Assembly: GCA_964510205.1 (NCBI GenBank)
Contig: CAZEBW010000014.1
Span: forward strand, 1 to 62,242
Reading direction: 5' to 3'
Length of the DNA stretch: 62,242 bases
From: CAZEBW01 sp964510205
Lineage (GTDB): Bacteria > Chloroflexota > Anaerolineae > VGOG01
Part shown: positions 17,003 to 26,010 of the stretch, one piece after another
How the letters are laid out: the number at the start of each line of letters is the position of its first letter
Numbering within the stretch: position 1 is the first letter of the stretch
Notes under the pieces: model-generated
The model's input: the letters and a program-made list of their open reading frames with translations, nothing else
Databases searched by the model: none
What the model was told of the DNA's origin: nothing
Made by a program: the position numbers and the translations under genes

Positions 17003-17133
17003 GCCTAACGGCTGCGAAATCACGCGCCGCGCGGCTGCGGGAAACCTACTTACACCCACAATCGGACCACCAAGCGCGTCTCCCCACCGCTGACCTCGCG
17101 CGCTAGCGCGGTCGGGTTGACGCAGTGCTAGGC
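17003..17133 (-). repeat. attC-like recombination site (imperfect)
   Basis: Read on the minus strand, the 131-bp stretch begins GCCTAGC and ends with a perfect GTTAGGC (R' consensus GTTRRRY). The outer arms (GCTGCCTAGCACTGCG against GCTGCCTAACGGCTGCG) are complementary with one extra base, as in integron attC sites. It sits right after the methyltransferase stop in cassette orientation. R'' deviates from RYYYAAC, so the site is at best degenerate. Confidence 0.4.
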
Positions 17134-17146
17134 AGCCGCATTAAGA

Positions 17147-18661
17147 TTATATGTTCAATCTCATCTGTTGGCGCCATTTCCCCGATGATCCAATGTGACC
17201 CCAAAAAGCTCTCATCTGATCCTCTGTTCCCAACTCCCTGGCAAGTTTGACTAAATCTAAACGTCGCAGAATGCCGGCTGTAATCGGACGCTTTTTATCC
17301 CAAAAAATGAAAGCTTCAAAGAACTGACTGGCAACCTCGGAATTCAGGAGCCCAGCGAGGTACTCAGCCTCTGCTTGACTGCCAGTTGGCATAAAATAAC
17401 AGGTGTCATCCAGGACAATCGGCTTACCTTCGTAAGATCCGATGACGGCGAATTGTAGCTTCTTGTATAGACCGGAGATGGCTACTTTCCACAGCGCAAA
17501 GGAATAGTCGCCCACACCGAAAATCGAGAAGCGCGGTCGATTCTCGTATACGGAGCTTTTTCTGCTGTCGAGGAGGTCACTATGGTCCTGCAGGTACTCC
17601 CACGTCCTCGGTGCCGTCTCGCTAATAGACCGGGTGTTCTCCCCGATGCTTTTCTGCGTCACCAGCATCCACTTTCTCGGCTCTAAAACGTTTCCTTTTG
17701 CAACGTCCGAACTTTTGAGCATCGGGTAGAGATACGATATCTCCAAATCATATAGCTCGCCCAACTTGTTTCTATACCCGCCGTCTACCCTTTCCAGTTC
17801 CATCACCTTTGAACAATCGTGCTTGATGCCAGAGCGCCAGCGGTAGTGCTCGTCTCCCTGCAAATGCTTCCAGCGGTCGTACAATCGGGCCTGGGAGATC
17901 AGGCGTCCGTCGCGGAAACCGAAAATGGTCTCGTGCACTTCCTCGGACAAGCCGTTGTAGACCTTGCAGGACTCCCGTCGAGTGGTTTTGTAGAAGAGCA
18001 AGCAAGCATCCACGGAAACCCCAAACGTTTCAGCGGCGTCAAACAGATGGATAGATGAACTTGCCATCTGGATGTCGTGCTCCCAGGTATAGAGCAGAAC
18101 CTTGCGGGCCACGCTAGTCTTGCACAACATTGCCAAAACCGCCTCACGGCCTTCAAGCTGCTCCACGAGATGTAACAGCATCCACTCCGAAATGTCGAAA
18201 TTGCTCTTGCCCGTCAGAGAGTCTAGCCCCGAGAAATTCCACAGATTTGTCTTGCGGGGCAAGTTATCGCTACCCAACCTTGTCAGTTCTGCGTTGGTGA
18301 TCCACGGTGGATTGCCGATGACGAGTATGGGCTCCGGCAGACTATCCAGTATCTCATCCCAATCGACCTCGAAGAAATCATCATGCCTTATCTTGATCGG
18401 TCGAGGGTCCTCCCGCCGGGCAATCTCCCCCCTGAGCTGATTCACGTACTCGGCGTTAATATCCACACCCACCGCTTCTGATGCTGAGGAGAAGTTCTCC
18501 AAAGCCGACAGCAAAAAATTCCCTTCACCACAAGTGGGCTCCAGGATTGAGGCAGGCCGGACGCCTTTTTCCAAGAGAAGAGCGCAGACCCTATCCGCAA
18601 GCTCGCGGGGGGTCTGAAAATCCCCTCTTTCTTTTGTGCGGTCGAGCGCTCTCTCATTCAT
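17147..18661 (-). CDS. N6-adenine DNA methyltransferase
   Basis: Predicted DNA methyltransferase of the gamma/Eco57I-like class. The 504-residue protein has the SAM motif ILEPTCGEGNFLLS (about residues 40-53) and catalytic motif IV VIGNPPWIT, followed by a long target-recognition region with YFMPTGSQAEAEYLAGLLNS near the C-terminus. The gene starts 5 bp after the PD-(D/E)XK gene. Together they look like a type II restriction-modification pair; a neighbouring attC-like site and the absence of house-keeping context suggest horizontal acquisition. Confidence 0.9.
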   Translation of the reverse strand: MNERALDRTKERGDFQTPRELADRVCALLLEKGVRPASILEPTCGEGNFLLSALENFSSASEAVGVDINAEYVNQLRGEIARREDPRPIKIRHDDFFEVDWDEILDSLPEPILVIGNPPWITNAELTRLGSDNLPRKTNLWNFSGLDSLTGKSNFDISEWMLLHLVEQLEGREAVLAMLCKTSVARKVLLYTWEHDIQMASSSIHLFDAAETFGVSVDACLLFYKTTRRESCKVYNGLSEEVHETIFGFRDGRLISQARLYDRWKHLQGDEHYRWRSGIKHDCSKVMELERVDGGYRNKLGELYDLEISYLYPMLKSSDVAKGNVLEPRKWMLVTQKSIGENTRSISETAPRTWEYLQDHSDLLDSRKSSVYENRPRFSIFGVGDYSFALWKVAISGLYKKLQFAVIGSYEGKPIVLDDTCYFMPTGSQAEAEYLAGLLNSEVASQFFEAFIFWDKKRPITAGILRRLDLVKLARELGTEDQMRAFWGHIGSSGKWRQQMRLNI

Positions 18662-18666
18662 ATTCC

Positions 18667-19323
18667 CTACCGAACTCGAAAGATCCCCTCTACCTCTCCA
18701 GCTTGCTCAATGGCGCGTCTGTACTGAAGTCGCCACTGTAGTGCGTTAGATATTGCCAAGTATCCAATCCGAGGAGGGTTTTCAAGAACTTGCCTCGCCA
18801 GCTCATTAGCCGCGATCTCTTCGACTGGCAATCGCCGCTCCTCGAAGAATGCCAAAATATCATCTAGGTTGCCGTTATTTTCAATGATGCGACGCAGTCC
18901 CGTGGTCGTCTGGTAGTCAGCAGTGCGGGATTGATCCACAAATATTGTATGGAGTATGTTCATACGCCCTGTCTGAGTCTTCAGATCGTCCTCTTTGTCG
19001 TAGACAAAGACCAGAAGTGAGTATCCCAGGCCATAAATCTTCTGTCTGGCTGATTTGAAGGGACAGGATGACTGAGGTTGAGTGATTCGCGTGACCTTCA
19101 TATCAACTCCCAATTCAGGAAAGTCGATACCCCGCGCCGAGCTCCCCCTTTCGTATGTATATCTTGCACCGAGATAGTCTTGGAATTTGTGCTCAAAATA
19201 GGTCCCAATTGCCTTGCCATCAGTAGTTGCGTAAATCTCCTCGCTAAAGCATTCTGACTCCATCTCAGCAAATTTACCAGCTTCTGCTCGCAGTATCTCT
19301 TCGCTCAGTTTAGGTTGCACCAT
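18667..19323 (-). CDS. Putative type II restriction endonuclease (PD-(D/E)XK)
   Basis: A 218-residue protein without a firm family assignment. Residues Asp67, Asp74 and Lys76 in GIDFPELGVDMK fit a PD-(D/E)XK nuclease core, with Glu44 as possible further ligand. The following basic/aromatic segment (RQKIYGLGYSLLVFVYD) is typical of the core beta strands. It precedes the adenine methyltransferase by 5 bp, so it is the likely restriction partner. Confidence 0.65.
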   Translation of the reverse strand: MVQPKLSEEILRAEAGKFAEMESECFSEEIYATTDGKAIGTYFEHKFQDYLGARYTYERGSSARGIDFPELGVDMKVTRITQPQSSCPFKSARQKIYGLGYSLLVFVYDKEDDLKTQTGRMNILHTIFVDQSRTADYQTTTGLRRIIENNGNLDDILAFFEERRLPVEEIAANELARQVLENPPRIGYLAISNALQWRLQYRRAIEQAGEVEGIFRVR

Positions 19324-19469
19324 ACTCTACTCCTCTTATCCAAATTCTAATGATACAGGATGCCTATCGGTGCGGCGGATGAGCCGCCAGGCGGAGGCCG
19401 CTTGCGAGCCGACGGCTGGTCGGCTCCATCCGCGTGATAGACCGCGCTTTGCGCGGCTTACTCGCGAAT

Positions 19470-19498
19470 TTGCCACGACGAAGCAAAACGGATACAAT
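19470..19498 (+). promoter_or_regulatory. Promoter of the acetyltransferase gene
   Basis: TTGCCA (19470-19475), 17-bp spacer, TACAAT (19493-19498), about 125 bp before the start codon. Confidence 0.55.
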
Positions 19499-19625
19499 AG
19501 AGCATCAGCTTGATACCAGTATACACCAACAAACCCTGGAATGCAAACACCCATCGGAAGGCGGGAAGCAGCAGAGGCTCCAGGAAATTGACACCACCTA
19601 TCCCCAGCGTGAGGAGGTTGTCCGT

Positions 19626-20543
19626 ATGCCTCAAGAAGATGTCTCTATCGAAAAACTAACCACCATCCAGCAGTTTCACCAGTGCGAGGAGCTGCAGCGG
19701 CGGGTGTGGGGGCTGAGCGACACCGACGTCATCCCCCTACACCTGCTCCTCACCGCCCAGAAGAACGGCGGGCTGATGCTCGGCGCGTTCGATGAAGAGG
19801 GGAAGATGATCGGAATCCTCTTCGGCTTCCTGGGAGCACAGGACGCGGCCGCCCAGCAGCTCAAGCACTGCTCCCACATGATGGGCGTGCTGAAGGAGTG
19901 GCAGGGTCGGGGAGTGGGATACCGCCTCAAGCTGGCCCAGCGGGAGCACGCCCTGAGCCAGGGGCTGGACCTGGTGACCTGGACTTACGATCCCCTGGAA
20001 AGCCTCAACGCCAACCTCAATATCGGCAAGCTGGGCGTTGTCTGCCGCACCTACCTCCGCGACCTCTACGGCGAGATCAGGGACGAGCTCAACATGGGGC
20101 TCAGCACCGACCGATTCCAGGTTGAATGGTGGATCGCCAGTCAACGGGTAACCCTTCGACTGGGCCCTTCGACAGGCTCAGGACATCGCTCAGGACAAGC
20201 CCATCGCCTGGCCAGCGGGGGACACCGCCCCTCCTTGGATGCCGTGCTCGAAAGCGGCGGCCAGTTGCTCAACCCGGCGGCTGTCGGGCCCGACGACCTG
20301 GCGCGGCCATCCCCATCCCCCGCTGAGCCAAAGGCAGAGACCGTCCTGGTCGAGATCCCAGCCCACTTGCAGGCCATCAAAACGGCCGACGTGAAACTGG
20401 CCCAACAGTGGAGGGTCCACACTCGCGAGCTATTCGAGCGCTGCTTCGCCGCCGGCTACGTCGTGACCGACTTCATCAGCCAGGTACACGACGATGTGCG
20501 GCGCAGCTACTACGTTCTACAGCGGGATTTTGAGGTGAGCTGA
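19626..20543 (+). CDS. GNAT-superfamily acetyltransferase (COG3375-like)
   Basis: Predicted N-acetyltransferase, about 305 residues. The N-terminal half has FHQCEELQRRVWGLSD and the acetyl-CoA pocket WQGRGVGYRLKLAQREHAL, then the diagnostic TWTYDPLESLNANLNIGKLG. Start chosen at MPQEDVS with a GAGGAGG ribosome site. Between about residues 178 and 200 a REP-like sequence (CCCTTCGACAGGCTCAGGAC) is translated in frame as a Gly/Ser/Arg-rich loop, an insertion that family members elsewhere would not be expected to share. Confidence 0.8.
   Translation: MPQEDVSIEKLTTIQQFHQCEELQRRVWGLSDTDVIPLHLLLTAQKNGGLMLGAFDEEGKMIGILFGFLGAQDAAAQQLKHCSHMMGVLKEWQGRGVGYRLKLAQREHALSQGLDLVTWTYDPLESLNANLNIGKLGVVCRTYLRDLYGEIRDELNMGLSTDRFQVEWWIASQRVTLRLGPSTGSGHRSGQAHRLASGGHRPSLDAVLESGGQLLNPAAVGPDDLARPSPSPAEPKAETVLVEIPAHLQAIKTADVKLAQQWRVHTRELFERCFAAGYVVTDFISQVHDDVRRSYYVLQRDFEVS
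20151..20200. repeat. REP-like repeat inside the acetyltransferase gene
   Basis: CCTTCGACTGGGC, then CCCTTCGACAGGCTCAGGAC and a partial CGCTCAGGACAAG. The core is a dispersed repeat seen in many environmental bacterial genomes; here it keeps the reading frame open. Confidence 0.65.
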
Positions 20544-20585
20544 AGGGCTTGCCGAGGGGCTGAAGGGATGCAGCCGCAGCAGAGT

Positions 20586-21320
20586 CTAAGTTGCACGATC
20601 ATACATCCCCCGCCAGTCGTTGAGCCGCACTTTGAGCAGCTCCCGCAGCATATTAAAGGTGTCCCTGACGGGACTGACCCTGCTGTTGGCGCTGTAGTAC
20701 CAGTTGATGGGCACCTCGACGATGCGGTAACCTCGCTTGTGGGCGATGAACAGCACCTCCACATCGAAGCCCCAGCCCTCGATAGTTTGATACGGGAAAA
20801 TGTCGCGGGCCGCCGCCCGCCGAAAGCATTTGAAGCCGCACTGGGTATCCTGGAAGCCCGGCACGGCCAGCAGGCGGACGAGGACGTTGAACACCCGTCC
20901 CATCAGATGGCGGTAGGCAGGCTCACCATATCGTCGGGATCCCTGCACCTCCCGCGAGGCGATGGCCACGTCGTAATCTTCCAGGGCCGGAGGTAAGAAC
21001 TTAGCCACCTCCTCGATGGGCATGGAGAGGTCGGCGTCGCAGATGAACAGGTACGCACCCCGCCCCGCTAACATGCCCAGCTTGACCGCCAGTCCCTTGC
21101 CCGGTTTCTCCTCTCGGATCATGGAGATGAAGGGATAGCGAGCCATGAACCTCTCCACCACGCCGGCGGTGCCGTCCTGGCTGGCGTTCTCGACCACGAT
21201 CACCTTGGCCTGATAATCTTGCTTCTCAAGGAAAGCCACGATCTTTTCCAGGCTCCCTGGCAGGCGGTGCTCTTCGTTGTGTGCGGGGATGATGATGGAG
21301 AGAAGCGGCTCGGTTTTCAC
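20586..21320 (-). CDS. Glycosyltransferase family 2 (dolichyl-phosphate glucose synthase-like)
   Basis: Transfers a sugar from a nucleotide donor to a polyprenyl phosphate. The 244-residue GT-A protein has SIIIPAHNEEHRLPGSL, VVENASQDGTAGV, the DxD-like FICDADLSMP, and CGFKCFRRAAA. It belongs to the ALG5/DPG synthase-like group and ends without membrane anchors. Last gene of the rfbD-glycosyltransferase cluster. Confidence 0.88.
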   Translation of the reverse strand: MKTEPLLSIIIPAHNEEHRLPGSLEKIVAFLEKQDYQAKVIVVENASQDGTAGVVERFMARYPFISMIREEKPGKGLAVKLGMLAGRGAYLFICDADLSMPIEEVAKFLPPALEDYDVAIASREVQGSRRYGEPAYRHLMGRVFNVLVRLLAVPGFQDTQCGFKCFRRAAARDIFPYQTIEGWGFDVEVLFIAHKRGYRIVEVPINWYYSANSRVSPVRDTFNMLRELLKVRLNDWRGMYDRAT

Positions 21321-21354
21321 GGTGTTGATTTTTCCTCCTCGACGGCAAGTTTTG

Positions 21355-21405
21355 TCATTGCTCGTGAATTCGTAGATTCGTGGATTCGTATACTCGTGCT
21401 TGCTA
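21355..21405. repeat. Degenerate word-repeat tract (TTCGTAGA type)
   Basis: Variants of TCGTGAATTCGTAGATTCGT fill the spacer between the two glycosyltransferase genes; the same word family recurs in queA and before upp. Confidence 0.65.
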
Positions 21406-22410
21406 GTGGGTCAAGATGGACTCTAAATACTCGTCCGTGACCCGTTTGCTGGCCTGCACAGCACGGCGCTTGGCCAGCATCTTGGGCAATCCCCACAGAC
21501 CGGCCAGTTGCCCCCGCAGCCGGGCCCGCGCCGCCTCGCCTCGCCAGGCTCTCAGCGCTTTCCAGGTGATTTCGAATTGAGCCCCGACAATCCGACGCCA
21601 GTACTTTCTCAACAAGGACGTCGGGTAGTTTTTGGCTATGACGTAGATGAAGTTGCGACCGCAGTAATAACTGGCCATCTTCCCGCCGCCGGTGGCGCTC
21701 AGCTTGTGGTAGACCACCGCCGTGGGGACGTAGATGCATTTCCAGCCCGCCAGTTGAGCCCGCCAGGCCAGGTCCACGTCCTCACAGAAGGCGAAGAAGT
21801 CCTCGTCGAAGAGGCCCACCTCGTCCAGCATGGCGCGGCGATAGGCCGCCGCCACGCCCGCCGCCCCGAACACGTACTCCTGGCAATCGAACTGTCCCTC
21901 GTCCCGCTGCCAGACGCCACGGTTGCCCGGCACGCCGTCCACCCCGTAGAAATCACCGGCTGTGTTGATGACGTCGCGCCGGTCGAAGAGCAGCACCTTG
22001 GGCGTGGCCATTCCCGCCTCAGGGTGACGGGCCAGGGCTCTCGCCAGTTCCTCCAGCCAATGGGCGTCCGCCTCGGCGTCATTGTTGAAAACGGCAACGA
22101 TCTCCCCGTGGGCCTGGCAGATGCCGGCGTTCACCCCACCAGCGAAACCCCGATTCTCTGGCAGAGCCACCACTTCCACCTCAGGGTAGCTCCTCTCCAA
22201 AAGCTGCAACGAGCCGTCGGTGGAGCCGTTATCCACCACGATGACTTCAAAGCTCGGGTAGCTCTGCTCGAGGAGGGAATCCAGGCAGGTGGGGAGGTGG
22301 TGAGCGCCGTTCCAATTGGGGATGATCACCGAGATGGTAGGCCTGCTCTGAGCCTGGCCGAAGAGTTGTCGGTTATAGGTTGTAGGTGGCTGCCTGTTCT
22401 CGGTGGACAA
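21403..22410 (-). CDS. Glycosyltransferase family 2 (rhamnosyltransferase-like)
   Basis: Cell-surface polysaccharide glycosyltransferase. The protein has TISVIIPNWNGAHHL, VIVVDNGSTDGSL, ENRGFAGGVNAGI, FNNDAEAD (metal-binding DxD) and FAFCEDVDLAWR. The TTG at 22410 is chosen because GGAGG lies 6 bp before it; it gives 335 residues and a 38-bp overlap with rfbD. The first residues (STENRQPPTTYNRQ) translate a CGGTTATAGG-type word tract. Association with dTDP-rhamnose synthesis supports a rhamnosyl donor. Confidence 0.88.
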   Translation of the reverse strand: MSTENRQPPTTYNRQLFGQAQSRPTISVIIPNWNGAHHLPTCLDSLLEQSYPSFEVIVVDNGSTDGSLQLLERSYPEVEVVALPENRGFAGGVNAGICQAHGEIVAVFNNDAEADAHWLEELARALARHPEAGMATPKVLLFDRRDVINTAGDFYGVDGVPGNRGVWQRDEGQFDCQEYVFGAAGVAAAYRRAMLDEVGLFDEDFFAFCEDVDLAWRAQLAGWKCIYVPTAVVYHKLSATGGGKMASYYCGRNFIYVIAKNYPTSLLRKYWRRIVGAQFEITWKALRAWRGEAARARLRGQLAGLWGLPKMLAKRRAVQASKRVTDEYLESILTH

Positions 22411-23233
22411 GATATTCCTCCAGGGCCTCTTCCCAAGGTCGCAGGGTGATTCCAAGTGTCGTGGCGGCGCAGAAGTTGCGAATGGGCGCGTAAAGAGGGG
22501 GAGTGGAGGCGCGAGTATACTGGTTGGAGGTGATGGGGTGAACGGGTACGTGCCCTCGGCCAGAAAGCTCCAGGATCTTGAGGGCGAAATCGTAGCGGGA
22601 GCAGACGCCCTGGTTGGTGAAGTGGTAGATGCCGTAGTGGTCAGTGCGAATCAGCTTGGCGATGGCCTCCGCCAGGTCTGGGGCGTAGGTGGGGGAGCTG
22701 ATCTCGTCGCTAACCACGCGCAATTCCCCTCGCTCGTCGGCAGCGCGGATGATCTTGGACACAAAATTGTTGCCGCCCTGGGCGTAGAGCCAGGCGGTCC
22801 GCACGATGTAGAAGCGGCGCAAAAGAGTTCGGGTCAAAAACTCGCCCGCCAGCTTGGAGCGGCCATAGGCGTTGATGGGGTTGGTCTGATCGAATTCCAG
22901 ATAAGGCTCACCCTTGGCACCGTCGAACACCTCGTTGGTGCTGACGTAGACCATGGCTGCGCCGCACTTCTGGCAGGCCAGGGCCACATTCTGGGCGCCC
23001 AGGCCGTTGATTCGATAAGCTGCGTCGGGATCGCGCTCACAGCCATCCACGTTGGTCATGGCCGCGGCGTGGATCACCACCTGAGGCCTGAAATCGGTTA
23101 TGGTCTGAGCCATCGCCTGCCTGTCGGTGATGTCGTGCTCTGGCAGATCCAAGCCGAAAAGCGTCTCCCCTTTCAGCACCTCTTGCAGCGCCCTGCCCAG
23201 CTGTCCTTTGTGTCCTGTGATAACGATGCGCAT
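22373..23233 (-). CDS. rfbD: dTDP-4-dehydrorhamnose reductase
   Basis: Last step of dTDP-L-rhamnose synthesis. The 286-residue SDR protein has the NAD(P) loop ITGHKGQLGRAL, VIHAAAMTNVDGCE, and the active-site region VYVSTNEVF..YGRSKLAGE (YxxxK). The ATG at 23233 with GGAGGCG ribosome site is preferred over the codon 21 bp upstream. It heads a three-gene minus-strand operon with two glycosyltransferases. Confidence 0.93.
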   Translation of the reverse strand: MRIVITGHKGQLGRALQEVLKGETLFGLDLPEHDITDRQAMAQTITDFRPQVVIHAAAMTNVDGCERDPDAAYRINGLGAQNVALACQKCGAAMVYVSTNEVFDGAKGEPYLEFDQTNPINAYGRSKLAGEFLTRTLLRRFYIVRTAWLYAQGGNNFVSKIIRAADERGELRVVSDEISSPTYAPDLAEAIAKLIRTDHYGIYHFTNQGVCSRYDFALKILELSGRGHVPVHPITSNQYTRASTPPLYAPIRNFCAATTLGITLRPWEEALEEYLVHREQAATYNL

Positions 23234-23349
23234 CTTCGCCTCCTCCGTTGGCACTCTGCTTCACACAATTATAGCAGCTTTCGGCAAGTTGGGCAATCTT
23301 CGGGCATTAGGCACGCCAATAGGTTGAAAGCAGTGCCTTGCCCAAACCG

Positions 23350-24030
23350 CTATCTTGTGGTAGCAGGCACAATCAACAACTCCTGTCCCAGCTCACACCT
23401 CACATGGGCTACTTCCTGCCCGTCCTCAACATTCAGTACGACCTGAACGTCTAGCAATTCTATCACCCGGCGTTTAGCCTCATAATCGGCATTGTCCAGT
23501 CCTGTCCTCACTCGCTCCGCAAACTCCTCGTCTGAATTCATCAGGAAACCTGTGACCCATTCCCAGACTGCGCCATCAACCTGAGGGACTCTGAAAGTCG
23601 GTAGGTCGCATCCGAATCGAAGATCGCTGCGATATGTACCCGGACAGCGATAGTAAAGGTAAACGCCACCTGTTCTCTTCGGGCCGGAGCGCCCCGCCAC
23701 CTTATAGGCACACCGACCACAGGTGACCCGTTGGCCAACCAGGTATTCATACTTCGTGTTGCGCCGGCTAAGTGCCTTGTTGCGGCTAAGCCTGTCCTGC
23801 GCTGCTTGCCAAGTGTTCCTATCTACGATGGAGGGCACGGGTACAGCAATCCAAGAATCCCGTGGATTTTGTACGTATTTCCCATTGACTTTGTGCTTCT
23901 TTCCATAGTGCCAAACGTCACAATATGTCTCTCTCCTGAGTATTTTGCTGACAACTGCGGGGCTCCATTTTCCATACCCCATGTTTTTGGCCACTCGGTC
24001 GCTCCGGTCACCCCTCGTCGGGACTTTCAT
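23350..24030 (-). pseudogene. C-terminal remnant of a large serine recombinase
   Basis: The 226-residue open frame contains the middle Recombinase domain (VPTRGDRSD, WSPAVVSKILRRETY, YCDVWHYGKK) and the zinc ribbon (VTCGRCAYKVAG...YYRCPG), but the N-terminal catalytic resolvase domain with its active-site serine is missing. Upstream sequence has no recognisable resolvase, so this is a decayed integrase of a lost mobile element. It ends next to CTTGTGGTAG, near the rfbD operon. Confidence 0.85.
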
Positions 24031-24271
24031 CTTGACGGTGGTCTCAAGAGCGCAAAAAGGCTGCGCTACAGGCGGGCTAAGCTGCCTGCTTCTTGGTCTT
24101 GGAGGAAGATGGTCCGAAATGGTCTGCTTGTTGTCAACTTCTCTGGCAGCCTGGGTGGTACACTTTTCAGTCGGTGTTTTTGGTACAGTATTATACCACT
24201 GCTAACACCCGTCGAAGGCCTGCTGGCCAGACAGCCCTGCGAGCGGACGGAACGGGCCTGGGTGGGAAAAC

Positions 24272-24319
24272 AAAAAGAGGCTGAGACCATGCTTTTTTGG
24301 TCTCGGCTTCTTTTTGTTT
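24272..24319. terminator. Strong bidirectional hairpin terminator
   Basis: AAAAAGAGGCTGAGACCA (24272-24289) pairs with TGGTCTCGGCTTCTTTTT (24298-24315) with one mismatch, and both strands end in T-rich runs. Confidence 0.75.
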
Positions 24320-24370
24320 TTCACTCACTACCGGACACTTTTTGAGAAACCAGGTTTTTTCCTCCCACTC

Positions 24371-24407
24371 AAACGCAACCGATCTACAGGTCGGTTACGT
24401 TTTTTTG
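24371..24407 (+). terminator. Rho-independent terminator
   Basis: AAACG-CAACCGA and TCGGTTA-CGTTT form a stem followed by a run of seven T on the plus strand. Confidence 0.65.
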
Positions 24408-24584
24408 CATCCGAAACGTAGCCGATGCATAACCGACCAAAGTCTGTCCAGCCCTCCTAAGTGTACCGGAACGAGACGGGGCCAAGACGCTCTTGAAACG
24501 TGCTTTGGCCCAGCACTTCGAGAGCGTGTTTCAAAAGCCGCTCAGATCTCAGCCACATTCAGTCTCTCCTGCTCGGCCTTGTAA

Positions 24585-25943
24585 TTACTCCAGCGGACAA
24601 CTGACTGAATTCCAGCCTGCTAAGCCCCCCAACACCACCGTTAGGTTCTCCCACCCCTCACGTTGTAACAAGCTCGCGCCAATCATAGAACGCAGCCCGC
24701 TGCCACAGAAGACGTACACAGGGTGATCGCAACTCACTTCGTGCAGGTGGAGGGGGAGCTGGGTGATGTGGATGTGGTGAGCGCCGGTGATCTCGCCCTC
24801 CCGCTCCAGTTCCTCGTGGCTGCGGACGTCGAGGATCCAGGCATCTTCGTCAGCATCCAGGCGTTGGCACAGCTCCTGCACCGTCACCGTCTCGATGGAT
24901 TCACTTCTCCGTCCTGCCATGTGCCAGGCCAGCATTCCGCCCGAGAGGTACCCGACCAGGTCGTCATAGCCCAGGCGGATCAGATGACGGACGGCTTGCG
25001 TGGGGTCGTCCGTCTCGTTCACCAGCAGGATGGGGCGGTCGTAGGGCAGGAACCACCCGGCGAAGCTGGCCAGCCCGCCCAGCCAGATGGAGAGCACGTT
25101 CGGCACATGGGCAGCGCCAAAGCCCAGTTCCATCCGCGTGTCGAGGACGAATGCATCCTCTGCCTTCTGAACGAACGCCCCAGACGACAACGGCGTCGGC
25201 ACCGGCAGCGATCCCAACACCGGCGGCCCTTCCAGGTTCAGTTTCTCCATCTGGCGGAAGTACGTCGGTCGCTCCAATTTCACAGCGACGTTGGCGATGA
25301 ACTCATCTCGATCAGCGAACTGCAGCTTGGGATTGAGCCTTCGCTCCAGTCCGATGGTCGTCCACACCCGTTCGGCGATGGCGCTGCCGCAGACGGAGTC
25401 GGAGCCATGAGCAGGGCAGACGATGATCTCATCTCCCAGTGGCAACAGCTTGTTGAAGAGCGTGTCGTACAACAGGCCGGCCATCTCTTCAAGCCGGTCT
25501 GTCCCCAGCAAGTCGGTGCGCCCCACGTCGCCTGCAAACAGCGCGTCGCCGGTGAAGACCATCCACGGTGCGCCATCGGGATCGTGGAGCAGATAGCTCA
25601 TTGAGCCAGGGGTGTGGCCGGGGGAGTGAATAGCCTCCAACTTGAGCCGCCCTACCCGCCACGCCTGCCCGTCCTCCACCGGCTGGCCGTACTGGTAGTC
25701 CCACTGGGCATCGGCGTGCCAGATTTCCGCATCGGTGCGTGCGGCCAGCTCCAGCGAACCGATCACGTAGTCCTCGTTGCGGTGCGTCTCTAAGATGTGA
25801 GCGATCCGAAGGCCGGTCACAGATGCCTTTTCGATGTAGACGTTGCAGTCGCGCCGTGGATCAATGACCACGGCTTCGTTCCCATCGCCGATGAGATATG
25901 AGTAATGCGCCAAGCCTTTTGATTCGATGCGTTCGAAAAGCAT
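24585..25943 (-). CDS. Metallo-beta-lactamase fold hydrolase fused to rhodanese domains
   Basis: Likely persulfide dioxygenase-like or sulfur-transfer enzyme. Residues about 1-240 form an ETHE1-like metallo-beta-lactamase domain (VVIDPRRDCNVY, HSPGHTPGSMS, FTGDALFAGDVGRTDL), then a degenerate rhodanese domain and a final active rhodanese (VYVFCGSGLRS with catalytic Cys). The usual THxHxD metal motif reads THRNEDYV, so the second histidine is Asn. AAGGAGG ribosome site. It is the last gene of an operon with a rhodanese and a SoxB-like protein. Confidence 0.87.
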   Translation of the reverse strand: MLFERIESKGLAHYSYLIGDGNEAVVIDPRRDCNVYIEKASVTGLRIAHILETHRNEDYVIGSLELAARTDAEIWHADAQWDYQYGQPVEDGQAWRVGRLKLEAIHSPGHTPGSMSYLLHDPDGAPWMVFTGDALFAGDVGRTDLLGTDRLEEMAGLLYDTLFNKLLPLGDEIIVCPAHGSDSVCGSAIAERVWTTIGLERRLNPKLQFADRDEFIANVAVKLERPTYFRQMEKLNLEGPPVLGSLPVPTPLSSGAFVQKAEDAFVLDTRMELGFGAAHVPNVLSIWLGGLASFAGWFLPYDRPILLVNETDDPTQAVRHLIRLGYDDLVGYLSGGMLAWHMAGRRSESIETVTVQELCQRLDADEDAWILDVRSHEELEREGEITGAHHIHITQLPLHLHEVSCDHPVYVFCGSGLRSMIGASLLQREGWENLTVVLGGLAGWNSVSCPLE

Positions 25944-26010
25944 GCTAAAACCTCCTTGATCGCTGGGCCTGCCCCACCCGTTTGCACAGGTGGGGCAGGC
26001 GATAAACCGA

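Larger units (their letters stand above)
16826..17146. other. Intergenic stretch with terminator and attC-like structure
   Basis: No gene seen. It holds the terminator at 16927-16959 and an imperfect attC-like inverted repeat at 17003-17133, both described separately. Confidence 0.6.
24031..24584. other. Gene-free stretch rich in hairpins
   Basis: No convincing gene. It contains two strong terminator-like hairpins (24272-24319 and 24371-24407), the short repeat AGAAACCAGGTTTTTT (24345-24360, also at 57691), and an imperfect inverted repeat with TTGAAAC / GTTTCAA ends (24494-24534). It probably is debris of the mobile element whose recombinase remains at 23350-24030. Confidence 0.6.

Noticed and set aside
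24494..24534. TTGAAAC/GTTTCAA inverted repeat as an insertion sequence end
   Set aside because: Imperfect arms, no partner end and no transposase nearby; too weak to name as an element.
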